64,000 nt of DNA, from contig JAJEGH010000023.1 in NCBI GenBank assembly GCA_022819985.1, positions 62,001-126,000 of the forward strand, given 5' to 3'. Made by a program: the position numbers and the translations under genes. The stretch's first letter is position 1. Each line of letters begins with the position of its first letter. Shown here piece after piece: positions 9,844-21,205 of the stretch. This DNA comes from Alphaproteobacteria bacterium. Its GTDB lineage: Bacteria > Pseudomonadota > Alphaproteobacteria > Bin65. Below the pieces are notes generated by a model. That model made no database searches. It was not told the origin of the DNA and saw only the letters and a program-made list of their open reading frames with translations.

Positions 9844-11019
9844 ATGACCGCACCGCAGCTTGCCGCCCGCACCGGGCGGCTCGGCACCGAATCGGCCTTC
9901 GAGGTCCTGGCGCGCGCGACCGCGCTGGCGGCGCAGGGCCGGGACATCGTCAATCTCGGCATCGGCCAGCCGGATTTCGCGACGCCGGAGCATATCGTCG
10001 AGGCAGGCCGCAAGGCGCTCGCCGACGGCCATCACGGCTACACCCCGGCGGCCGGCGTGCCCGGCCTGCGCGAGGCCGTGGCGGCGGACATCCTGCGCCA
10101 CCGCGGCGTCGAGATCGATCCCGCGGCCGTGCTCATCATGCCCGGCGGCAAGCCGACCATGTTCTTCGCGCTGATGATGTTCGGCGAGCCCGGCGCCGAG
10201 ATCCTCTACCCCAACCCCGGCTTCCCGATCTACGAATCCGTCATCCGCTTTTCGGGCGCCACCCCGGTACCGATCGAACTGGCCGAGGACCGGGATTTCG
10301 CCTTCAGCGCCGACGCGGTGCTCGAAAAGATCACGGAACGCACCCGCCTCCTCATCCTCAACAGCCCGGCCAACCCGACCGGCGGCGTCACGCCGAAAGC
10401 CGAGATCGACGCGCTGGCCGCCGGGCTGGAGCGCTTTCCCCGTGTCGCCATCCTGAGCGACGAAATCTATTCCCGCCTGCTGTTCGACGGCGAAGCCCAC
10501 GCCTCCCTGCTCGCCTACGAGGCTCTGCGCGAGCGCACCGTCCTGCTCGACGGCTGGTCCAAGACCTACGCCATTACCGGCTGGCGGCTCGGCTACAGCG
10601 TGTGGCCGAAGGCGTGGGTCGATACCGCCGAGCGCCTGTCGATCAACTGCCATTCCTGCGTCAACGCGAGCGCCCAATATGCCGGCATCGCCGCTCTCGA
10701 AGGCCCGCAGGACGCCGTGGAGACCATGCGCGCGGCCTTCGAGCGCCGCCGCACCCTGATCGCGGAGCGGCTCAACGCCCTGCCCGGCGTGCGCTGCCGG
10801 ACGCCGGCCGGCGCCTTCTACGCCTTCCCGAACATCGAGGGCACGGGCCGCAACGCGCGGGAAATGCAGAACGGCATGCTCGAGGAGATCGGCGTCGCCG
10901 CCATCGCCGGCACCAGCTTCGGCGCCTTCGGCGAGGGCTTCCTGCGCTTCTCCTGCGCCAACAGCGCGGCCAACATCGAGCGCGCGATCGACCGCATGGC
11001 GGCGTGGCTGGCTGCCTGA
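9844..11019 (+). CDS. PLP-dependent class I/II aminotransferase
   Basis: DIVNLGIGQPDFATPEHIVEAG...LLILNSPANPTGG...LLDGWSKTYAITGWRLGY. ATG 9844 chosen over the 9748 ORF start. Confidence 0.92.
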   Translation: MTAPQLAARTGRLGTESAFEVLARATALAAQGRDIVNLGIGQPDFATPEHIVEAGRKALADGHHGYTPAAGVPGLREAVAADILRHRGVEIDPAAVLIMPGGKPTMFFALMMFGEPGAEILYPNPGFPIYESVIRFSGATPVPIELAEDRDFAFSADAVLEKITERTRLLILNSPANPTGGVTPKAEIDALAAGLERFPRVAILSDEIYSRLLFDGEAHASLLAYEALRERTVLLDGWSKTYAITGWRLGYSVWPKAWVDTAERLSINCHSCVNASAQYAGIAALEGPQDAVETMRAAFERRRTLIAERLNALPGVRCRTPAGAFYAFPNIEGTGRNAREMQNGMLEEIGVAAIAGTSFGAFGEGFLRFSCANSAANIERAIDRMAAWLAA

Positions 11020-11166
11020 ATGCGCGGCACCCTGCCTGAAAAACAGGCACGCCGGCCGGGGCCGCCGGCGCCGGCGGCCGGGAACGAGCCGGAAACGCGC
11101 CGGGAACGCCCGAAAATCCGGCCTTAAAGTTCGCCTTCCGCTGCGGTTCACTTGCCGCATTGCGGT

Positions 11167-11182
11167 TGGCATGGATGTTGCT
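11167..11182 (+). promoter_or_regulatory. Putative sigma-54 (-24/-12) promoter upstream of glnB
   Basis: TGGCATGGATGTTGCT: GG-N10-GC spacing, about 90 bp upstream of the glnB ATG. Confidence 0.55.
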
Positions 11183-11186
11183 CTAA

Positions 11187-11612
<426 letters not shown>

Positions 11613-11685
11613 CCGCCGTCCGCCGGACCCGAACCCACCCGAAAACCCATCCGAAAACACCGCAGCCAACAGAGTGGAACCCGAC

Positions 11686-13095
11686 ATGTCCGATGTGAAT
11701 TCCGTACTCAAACAAATCCGCGACGAGGACGTCCAGTTCGTCGATCTGCGGTTCACCGATCCGCGGGGCAAATGGCAGCACACCGCCCAGGCCGCGCAGA
11801 CGATCGACGAGGACACCTTCGAGGACGGCATCATGTTCGACGGCTCGTCGATCGCCGGCTGGAAGGCGATCAACGAATCGGACATGGCGCTGCTGCCCGA
11901 TCCGGAGACCGCGGTGATGGACCCGTTCACGGCGCAGTCGACCATGATCCTGTTCTGCGACGTGCTCGAACCGACCTCGGGCCAGCCCTACGGCCGCGAC
12001 CCGCGTTCGACCGCCAAGAAGGCGATCGGCTATATGGGCGAGGCCGGCATCGCGGACACCGCCTTTTTCGGCCCGGAGGCCGAGTTCTTCGTGTTCGACG
12101 ACGTGCGCTTCGCCGCCGACATGAACCACACCTTCTTCCAGATCGATTCGGAGGAAGGCCCCTACAATTCCGGCACCGAATACGAGGACGGCAACCTGGG
12201 CCACCGGCCGCGCCTGAAGGGCGGCTATTTCCCGGTCCAGCCGGTCGACCAGGGCGCCGACATGCGCGCCGAGATGCTGACCATGATCCAGCAGATGGGC
12301 GTGGAGACCGAGAAGCACCATCACGAGGTGGCGCCCTCGCAGCATGAGCTGGGCATCAAGTTCGGCCCGCTGGTCGCCCTGGCCGACTCCATGCAGATCT
12401 ACAAATACTGCGTCCACATGATCGCCAACAAATGGGGCAAGACGGCGACCTTCATGCCCAAGCCCGTGGTCGGCGACAACGGCTCGGGCATGCATGTCCA
12501 CCAGTCGCTGTGGCGCGACGGCAACCCGCTGTTCGCCGGCAACCAGTATGCCGACCTGTCGGAGATGTGCCTGCACTATATCGGCGGGGTGATGAAGCAC
12601 GCCAAGGCGATCAACGCCTTCGCCAACGCCACGACCAACAGCTACAAGCGGCTGATCCCGGGCTTCGAGGCGCCGGTGCTGCTCGCCTATTCGGCGCGCA
12701 ACCGCTCGGCGTCGTGCCGCATCCCCTATGTCGCCTCGCCCAACGGCAAGCGCGTCGAGGTCCGCTTCCCGGATGCGGCCGGCAACCCCTACTACACCTT
12801 CACGGCGATGCTGATGGCCGGCCTCGACGGCATCCAGAACAAGATCCATCCGGGCGACCCGATGGACAAGGACCTCTACGACCTGCCGCCGGAGGAGCTG
12901 ACCGACATCCCGACGGTCTGCGGCTCGCTGCGCGAGGCCCTGGGGGCGCTCGACGCCGACCGGGACTTCCTCAAGAAGGGCGAGGTCTTCAACGACGACC
13001 TGATCGACGGCTACATCGACCTCAAATGGGAGGAGGTCTACTATCTCGAACACACCACCCACCCGGTGGAGTTCGACATGTATTACAGCGCGTAG
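11686..13095 (+). CDS. glnA: Glutamine synthetase type I
   Basis: [48 protein letters not shown] and adenylylation-region [12 protein letters not shown]. Confidence 0.98.
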   Translation: MSDVNSVLKQIRDEDVQFVDLRFTDPRGKWQHTAQAAQTIDEDTFEDGIMFDGSSIAGWKAINESDMALLPDPETAVMDPFTAQSTMILFCDVLEPTSGQPYGRDPRSTAKKAIGYMGEAGIADTAFFGPEAEFFVFDDVRFAADMNHTFFQIDSEEGPYNSGTEYEDGNLGHRPRLKGGYFPVQPVDQGADMRAEMLTMIQQMGVETEKHHHEVAPSQHELGIKFGPLVALADSMQIYKYCVHMIANKWGKTATFMPKPVVGDNGSGMHVHQSLWRDGNPLFAGNQYADLSEMCLHYIGGVMKHAKAINAFANATTNSYKRLIPGFEAPVLLAYSARNRSASCRIPYVASPNGKRVEVRFPDAAGNPYYTFTAMLMAGLDGIQNKIHPGDPMDKDLYDLPPEELTDIPTVCGSLREALGALDADRDFLKKGEVFNDDLIDGYIDLKWEEVYYLEHTTHPVEFDMYYSA

Positions 13096-13129
13096 GGGGC
13101 GGCGCCCTCCACGCCGGAAATGCGAAAGA

Positions 13130-13157
13130 CCCGCCGTCCCCGGACGGCGGGTTTTTT
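13130..13157 (+). terminator. Rho-independent terminator after glnA
   Basis: CCCGCCGT-CCCCGG-ACGGCGGG followed by TTTTTT. Confidence 0.9.
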
Positions 13158-13329
13158 CGAATCTTAGAAGTGCTAAAATTTTCTTAGAAGCATCGTCGAG
13201 TTGGAAAATTTAATTTGCGGAATTTCACACGTTGTCAGAAGAAGTATCACATCTGCCCAAGGCGTATCCGGCAGAAGTGATCAGTACAAAGAGAGTTAAT
13301 GACTCTGAAAATACCAACAGGACACGAAA

Positions 13330-13869
13330 ATGATCTACGTTGAGCGTGCATTATTTCTGATTGGAGATCCAGATTCGGGCAAGAGCACTCAGATGAGAAG
13401 TGCATTCCTAGACTGGCGGCTGGGAAGGAAAAGCACAATTCCAAATCAAAATAATATTTCGCGAGTTTGCCAAATTAGCAACGAACGTTGGCTTTATTTT
13501 CGATTGTCTTCACCCCATGAAACGAAAGAGGACATCAATGAGTTTTTTGAAAAATTCGAGAAAGAAATGAAAAAGCGCAAATTAAATTCAATGCGTTGGA
13601 ATTTCGCTAGCGCATTGCAGATTACGCCTAGGAATAAGGTTCAGTTGCCTATTGACCAAATCATCGCCAAATTCAACACACGATTTTCGCCGGAGAGGAT
13701 GCGAGCAATAATTCTTTCTCCCAATCGGAAGAATGCCGTCCTACCAACGCATACAATAAAGAATATTATCGGAAGTTTATGGAGTGTTGACTGCGAAGTT
13801 TTAGTAGTCGATGCTACTGATCGCGAAGCGAACGGGTTTATTATTTCCGATTATTTTGATTTTACCTAA
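13330..13869 (+). CDS. Orphan P-loop protein of unknown function in an AT-rich island
   Basis: 179 aa; Walker A 'LFLIGDPDSGKST', Walker-B-like 'CEVLVVDATD'; visibly AT-rich compared with flanks. Confidence 0.6.
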   Translation: MIYVERALFLIGDPDSGKSTQMRSAFLDWRLGRKSTIPNQNNISRVCQISNERWLYFRLSSPHETKEDINEFFEKFEKEMKKRKLNSMRWNFASALQITPRNKVQLPIDQIIAKFNTRFSPERMRAIILSPNRKNAVLPTHTIKNIIGSLWSVDCEVLVVDATDREANGFIISDYFDFT

Positions 13870-13942
13870 GATATGTCTGTAGAATATTCTCATTGGTGCT
13901 CGAAAGAAGATTAAGGCCCGCAAGGAAAAACGAAGCGATTAT

Positions 13943-14536
13943 TCACCCGAAGCCAATCATGCCGTGGTTCCCGACGACTTCCTTCTCGATCCGCGTCTCC
14001 TGCTCGCAGAAGACGACCAGAGTGTTCGACGCCGGCTCGCGGGCGCTCGGGACGAGCAGGCCGTCGGCGCCGAGGAAGGCGCAGGCTTCGGCGATCTCCT
14101 GCGAGCGCGGAGTTTCCCGCTGCCGCTCCAGGTAGCTGAGCCGGCCGTACCGCGCGGTTTCCATGCCGACGGCGGCCAGCGCCTCCGGATCGGAAAACCG
14201 CATGACCGCTTCGAGCGATACCCGCAGTTCGTACAGCTCGTAGCGCACCCTGGACGGCGGGATCGGCTGGCCGCGATAGAGATGGAAACGCCGTTCGGCA
14301 ATCGCCGCTTCCCGGCTCTCCGACGTGTAGAGGACGTCCAGGCTGCCGTCGTCCCAGCGGCCGCCCGAGCGCCAGCACGCCAGGGGATCGCGGCCCTCGC
14401 GGACCGAGCGCCACACCGTTCCGGCCCAGGGCGCCTGCGCGACGGTCTCCAGGGCGTCGAGAAGCCGCCGGTCGCGTATCCTGCGTATCCTGCCTCCGGG
14501 CCGGACCCCGGGCCGGAAGCGGTCCCCGCGCGCCAT
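13943..14536 (-). CDS. RES-domain toxin of a type II toxin-antitoxin system (module 1)
   Basis: VWRSVREGRDPLACWRSGGRWDDGSLDVLYTSESREAAIAERRFHL: RES family R...GRW...Y...E pattern; immediately downstream of an Xre/ParS-like ORF. Confidence 0.8.
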   Translation of the reverse strand: MARGDRFRPGVRPGGRIRRIRDRRLLDALETVAQAPWAGTVWRSVREGRDPLACWRSGGRWDDGSLDVLYTSESREAAIAERRFHLYRGQPIPPSRVRYELYELRVSLEAVMRFSDPEALAAVGMETARYGRLSYLERQRETPRSQEIAEACAFLGADGLLVPSAREPASNTLVVFCEQETRIEKEVVGNHGMIGFG

Positions 14537-14538
14537 GT

Positions 14539-14889
14539 TCAGAGATAGGCGTCGGCGTCGAGACGGTCGATAATCGCGATAACCTCTTCCGCCCGCCCGC
14601 TATGGAGCAGGTCGATGGCCCGTTCGCCGTCCAGTTGCGGGTGCAGGGCGTAGAGCCAGGCGCGGATTTCCTCCCGGCCGTAATATTCGCTCAGCCGCAG
14701 CACGACATAGGACAGGTCCGACATGATGAGTTGCGTCCTGGGGTGCGGCGACTTCCGCCCGCTCGCCCACCGCGAGACCGTCGCTTTGGAGACGCCGGCG
14801 AAGTTGGCGATGTCGGTGCCCTTCAGCCCGCCGGTCTCCTGCAACCGGCCGATAAACCGCGCGACCGGCTGGACTTGCGCCCTGGTCAT
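14539..14889 (-). CDS. Xre/MbcA/ParS-type antitoxin (module 1)
   Basis: 116 aa; HTH 'GTDIANFAGVSKATVSRWASG' plus C-terminal toxin-binding-like domain; ends 3 bp before the RES ORF. Confidence 0.8.
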   Translation of the reverse strand: MTRAQVQPVARFIGRLQETGGLKGTDIANFAGVSKATVSRWASGRKSPHPRTQLIMSDLSYVVLRLSEYYGREEIRAWLYALHPQLDGERAIDLLHSGRAEEVIAIIDRLDADAYL

Positions 14890-14912
14890 AAGGCCCCCCG
14901 GAATTCGATTTT

Positions 14913-14939
14913 CGTTTCAGAAATATTCGCTCTGAAACG
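14913..14939. promoter_or_regulatory. Inverted repeat, candidate operator of Xre-RES module 1
   Basis: CGTTTCAGA-N9-TCTGAAACG, perfect 9-bp arms just upstream of the antitoxin start. Confidence 0.65.
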
Positions 14940-15162
14940 ATAAAGTCAATTTTTCCGGCCATGTCCGCGCGACGCCACTGGGCGATGCGCCGGACCGGCG
15001 ACGCCGAATTCGCGGACGCCCGGAAAACCGCTTGACCTTCTATAACAGAACATTATATGAACATAAATGCTCCCGCTCCGGCCGGAACGACGGGCAAGGG
15101 CGAAGAAAGGAGCGTCATGACGGATCATGACATTTCCTGACACATCGCACCGCCTCCCCTTC

Positions 15163-15323
15163 CCGTCATTTCGACCGGAGCCCCGGCCCCCGGCCGGGGC
15201 GGAGTGGAGAAACCCGATCGGCGTTCCCCCGGAAAACAGCGGCGACGCCGCAGGCTCCGGCATCCGGCCGGCCTCCGTCGCCGGCCGGATTTCTCCGCTC
15301 GCTTCGCTTCGGTCGAAATGACG
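15163..15323. repeat. Palindromic intergenic repeat family A, copy 2
   Basis: CGTCATTTCGACCGGAGCCCC...CCGGCCTCCGTCGCCGGCCGGATTTCTCCGCT...CTTCGGTCGAAATGACG. Confidence 0.75.
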
Positions 15324-15520
15324 ATGGGGGTTACACTTCGGTCGAAATGCCGGAGGAGGAACGTCCGGTCGGAACGACGGGCAAGGGTGGAACGGGCGAA
15401 GGGAATCGAAGCCTGACAAAACATGACATTTCCTGACACACGACAGCGGAGCGCGACCGGGTGGCAGATCATGACATTTCATGACACGAGCCGCCCCCTC
15501 TCTTGTCACCCCGGACGCCT

Positions 15521-15621
15521 GCCCCGGACCCCGATCCGGGGAGCGCAGCGACGCTCCGGGGTCCAGGGCCACAGGGAAGACCGTTCGGGTCGCCTCTGGG
15601 CCCCGGATCGGGGTCCGGGGC
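15521..15621. repeat. 21-bp perfect inverted repeat
   Basis: GCCCCGGACCCCGATCCGGGG (15521-15541) and CCCCGGATCGGGGTCCGGGGC (15601-15621). Confidence 0.85.
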
Positions 15622-15730
15622 GGCACGGTGTTGCGTTCGGTCCGAGCCCGGAGCGCCATGACCGATCATGACGGATCATGACATTTCCCGACACATCCCA
15701 GGACCGCCCTCCCGACCGGGCACCCCTCAC

Positions 15731-15883
15731 CGTCATCCCGACTGAGCGCCCCTCACCGTCATCCCGACTGAGATAGAGCGAATGGAGGGATCCCGGCTCG
15801 ATCGCGGAAATGCAAAACCCGGATGCCGGCGACGGGATTCCTCCGCTACGCGGACTGGCGTCCGCTCCGGCCGGAATGACGGG
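15731..15883. repeat. Palindromic intergenic repeat family A, copy 3 (diverged)
   Basis: CGTCATCCCGACTGAG (twice)...GATTCCTCCGCT...GGCCGGAATGACGGG. Confidence 0.65.
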
Positions 15884-16013
15884 AGAGAGCGAAGAAAGGA
15901 GCGCCATGACAAAACATGACATTCCCTGACATCCACGGCATCCCCGCGCGCCGCCCCCGGACGGCGGCCCGGAAAAAGGGGCGCGATATCGTGCATTCCG
16001 GGCCGCGGATGCC

Positions 16014-17357
16014 CTATGCCCCGGGTAGGCATTCCTGGAAGGCGACCGGCCTGCCGGCGGGCGGCCCGGTCAGTTCGTCCTCGCGCATGACGATATTCCC
16101 CCGGACCACCGTGGCTTTCGGCCATCCGGTCACCGTCGTGCCGTCGAACGGCGTCCAGCCGCAGCGGGTCTCCATCCAGCCGTTCGTTATCGTGCGCCGC
16201 GCCTTGAGATCGACGATGGTGAAATCCGCGTCGTAGCCCAGGGCGATCCGGCCCTTGCCGGCGATGCCGTAGATCCGGTTCGGGCCCGCGCCGGTCAGGT
16301 CGACGAAGCGTTCGAGGCTCAGCCGCCCGGCGTTGACATGATCGAGCATCAGCGGAACCAGCGTCTGCACGCCGGGCATCCCGGACGGGCTGGCGGGATA
16401 GGCCTGCTCCTTCTCCTCCCGCGTATGGGGCGCGTGGTCGGAGCCGATCACGTCGATGACCCCGTCGGCGACGGCCTGCCACAGCGCCTCGCGGTGCCGG
16501 GCTTCGCGGACCGGCGGGTTCATCTGGGCGTAGCTGCCCCGGCGCTCGTAGCATTCCGGCGCCGACAGGGTGAGATGCTGGGGCGTCGTCTCGACCGTCG
16601 CGATATCCTTCGCAGCGGCGAGCAGCGGGAGTTCCTCGGCCGTCGAGATGTGCAAAACATGGATGCGCCGGCCGGTCTCGCGCGCCAGCGCCAGGATGCG
16701 CTTCGTGGCCAGCAACGCCGTCTCGACATCGCGCAGGTGCGGATGCTGCACGGCCCCGGCCGCCGGGTCGAGCAGCGCCTTGCGCGCATTCAGCCGGTCT
16801 TCGTCCTCGGCATGGATGGCGGCGCGCCGGCGTCCGCTCGCCAGCACCCGGCGCAGGGTCGCATCGTCTGCGACCAGCAGCGAGCCGGTGGAACTGCCCA
16901 TGAAGATCTTGACGCCCGCGCAGCCCGGCAGCCACTCCAGCGCACCGAGCGCCTCGGCGTTGGCATCGGTCGCACCGAGGAAGAACGCATGGTCGCACCA
17001 GGCCCGCCCCTCGGCCCGGCGGAGCTTCTCGGCGAGCGCGTCGGCCGAATCGGTGTTCGGCGAGGTGTTCGGCATTTCGAAGATCGCCGTGACGCCGCCT
17101 TTCGCAGCGCCGCGCGTGCCGGTCTCCAGGTCCTCCTTGTGCTCCAGCCCCGGCTCGCGGAAATGGACCTGGGTGTCGATGACGCCGGGCAGGACGTGCA
17201 GGCCGGCGGCGTCGAAGCGTTCGGCCGCGGCGGCCCGGCCCAGATCGCCCAGCGCCGCAATCCGCCCGTCCCGCACGCCGACATCGGCCGCGACGCGGCC
17301 CATCGGCGTCAACGCCGTGCCGCCGGAAATCACCAGATCGAAGGAATTGCCGTTCAT
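16014..17357 (-). CDS. Dihydroorotase-family (PyrC/AllB-like) amidohydrolase
   Basis: DTQVHFREPGLEHKEDLETGTRGAAKGGVTAIFEMPNT; VIDVIGSDHAPHTREEK. Start at ATG 17357 (MNGNSFDLVISGGTA). Confidence 0.93.
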   Translation of the reverse strand: MNGNSFDLVISGGTALTPMGRVAADVGVRDGRIAALGDLGRAAAAERFDAAGLHVLPGVIDTQVHFREPGLEHKEDLETGTRGAAKGGVTAIFEMPNTSPNTDSADALAEKLRRAEGRAWCDHAFFLGATDANAEALGALEWLPGCAGVKIFMGSSTGSLLVADDATLRRVLASGRRRAAIHAEDEDRLNARKALLDPAAGAVQHPHLRDVETALLATKRILALARETGRRIHVLHISTAEELPLLAAAKDIATVETTPQHLTLSAPECYERRGSYAQMNPPVREARHREALWQAVADGVIDVIGSDHAPHTREEKEQAYPASPSGMPGVQTLVPLMLDHVNAGRLSLERFVDLTGAGPNRIYGIAGKGRIALGYDADFTIVDLKARRTITNGWMETRCGWTPFDGTTVTGWPKATVVRGNIVMREDELTGPPAGRPVAFQECLPGA

Positions 17358-17477
17358 GCCGTCGCCCGTCGCCGCTGCCGCCCCGTTCCGTTTCATATAC
17401 CGCGCAGCGGCGGCGTTGAAGGATTTCCCGGCGCATCTAGATAAGCGGTGGCCGAAACCGGAGAGAGCCCGCCGCAA

Positions 17478-18371
17478 ATGACCGGATACCATATCGCCGA
17501 GGACCGGGCGGTCCTGCGCGTCTCCGGCGCCGACCGGGTCGATTTCCTCCAGGGCATCGTGTCGAACGATGTCGCGAAGGCCGGCCGGGACCGCGGCGTC
17601 TGGGCAGCCTTCCTCACCCCCCAAGGCAAGTATCTGCACGATTTCTTCCTGGCGGCCGACGGCGAATCGATCCTGCTGGACTGCGAACGCGCGCGGGCGG
17701 ACGATTTGCGCAAGCGACTGCGGCGCTACACGCTGCGCTCGGACGCGCGGGTCGAAGCCGCCGGCGACCTGACCGTTGCGCTGGCTTCGGCGGACCCCGC
17801 GCCGGCGGACGACGCCCCGGCGGGCGGCGTCGCGGCCTGTTTTCCGGATCCCCGGCACCGGGAGGCCGGTTTCCGGCTCATCGGTACGCGCGTCGCGGTG
17901 GAGCGGGCGCTGGAGTCCGCCGGCCTGGCCCCCGGCGATCCGCTGGAGTGGGACCGGCGCCGCTTGGCGCTCGGCCTGCCGGACGGCTCCCGCGACCTGG
18001 AAATCGAACGCTCGACGCTGGCCGAGGGCAACGCCGACTTGCTGGGCGGCATCGACTGGGAAAAGGGCTGCTGGATGGGCCAGGAGGTCACCGCCCGGAT
18101 GCATTACCGCGGCCTCGCCAAGCGTCGCCTCGCGCCGATGCGCGTCGACGGCCCCACGCCGGCGCCCGGCGCAACGGTCGAGCGCGACGGCAGGCCGATG
18201 GGAGAGTGCCGCTCCTCCGCCGGCGACCTCGTCATGGTCCTCGCCCGGACGGAGGCGATCGGCGAAGCGGAACCCGGCCTGCGGTCCGGCGACGCGCGCC
18301 TGCGACCGGCGCCGCCGAAGTGGCTGAAGGCGGCGTTGAAACAGGACGCCTCCGCTTCCGCCGCGCGATAG
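17478..18371 (+). CDS. ygfZ: YgfZ/GcvT-domain protein (folate-binding, Fe-S/tRNA modification factor)
   Basis: RVSGADRVDFLQGIVSNDV...FLTPQGKYLHDFFL...INWEKGCWMGQEVTARMHYRG-like signature (GIDWEKGCWMGQEVTARMHYRGLAKRRL). Confidence 0.9.
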   Translation: MTGYHIAEDRAVLRVSGADRVDFLQGIVSNDVAKAGRDRGVWAAFLTPQGKYLHDFFLAADGESILLDCERARADDLRKRLRRYTLRSDARVEAAGDLTVALASADPAPADDAPAGGVAACFPDPRHREAGFRLIGTRVAVERALESAGLAPGDPLEWDRRRLALGLPDGSRDLEIERSTLAEGNADLLGGIDWEKGCWMGQEVTARMHYRGLAKRRLAPMRVDGPTPAPGATVERDGRPMGECRSSAGDLVMVLARTEAIGEAEPGLRSGDARLRPAPPKWLKAALKQDASASAAR

Positions 18372-18464
18372 GCGAAATCCGGGACTGCCGGCGCGAAGCC
18401 GCGGCGGCGACCCCCTTCGACGGGCTCAGTGCAGGCTCTTCGGGGTTGTGCAGGGTGGGGAAAC

Positions 18465-18482
18465 TATTTGCAATTGCAAATA
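18465..18482. repeat. Perfect 18-bp AT-rich palindrome between convergent ygfZ and ppdK
   Basis: TATTTGCAATTGCAAATA. Confidence 0.8.
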
Positions 18483-18501
18483 TTTCTTCGTCCCGAGCGG
18501 A

Positions 18502-21168
<2,667 letters not shown>

Positions 21169-21205
21169 CGGCGCGCCGTTGCCCGCTTACGATCCGGGCC
21201 GGTCA

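Larger units (their letters stand above)
15125..15930. repeat. Composite intergenic repeat cluster: family A copies punctuated by ATGACATTTCCTGACACA boxes
   Basis: 'aYcATGACATTtCcTGACA' recurs at about 15126, 15420, 15469, 15678 and 15914, bracketing family A copies and a GC-rich inverted repeat. Confidence 0.75.

Noticed and set aside
15031-15059. CTTGAC...TTATAT promoter-like sequence on the plus strand
   Set aside because: Off-consensus spacing and followed only by repeats; too weak to call.
15423-15671. Small ORFs starting MTFPDT/MTRAAP in the repeat cluster
   Set aside because: Created by the repeat boxes and GC-rich palindromes; no support as proteins.
15125-15930. Repeated short boxes considered as a CRISPR-like array
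   Set aside because: Spacing between boxes is irregular (about 50-300 bp) and the intervening DNA is itself repetitive; no cas genes.
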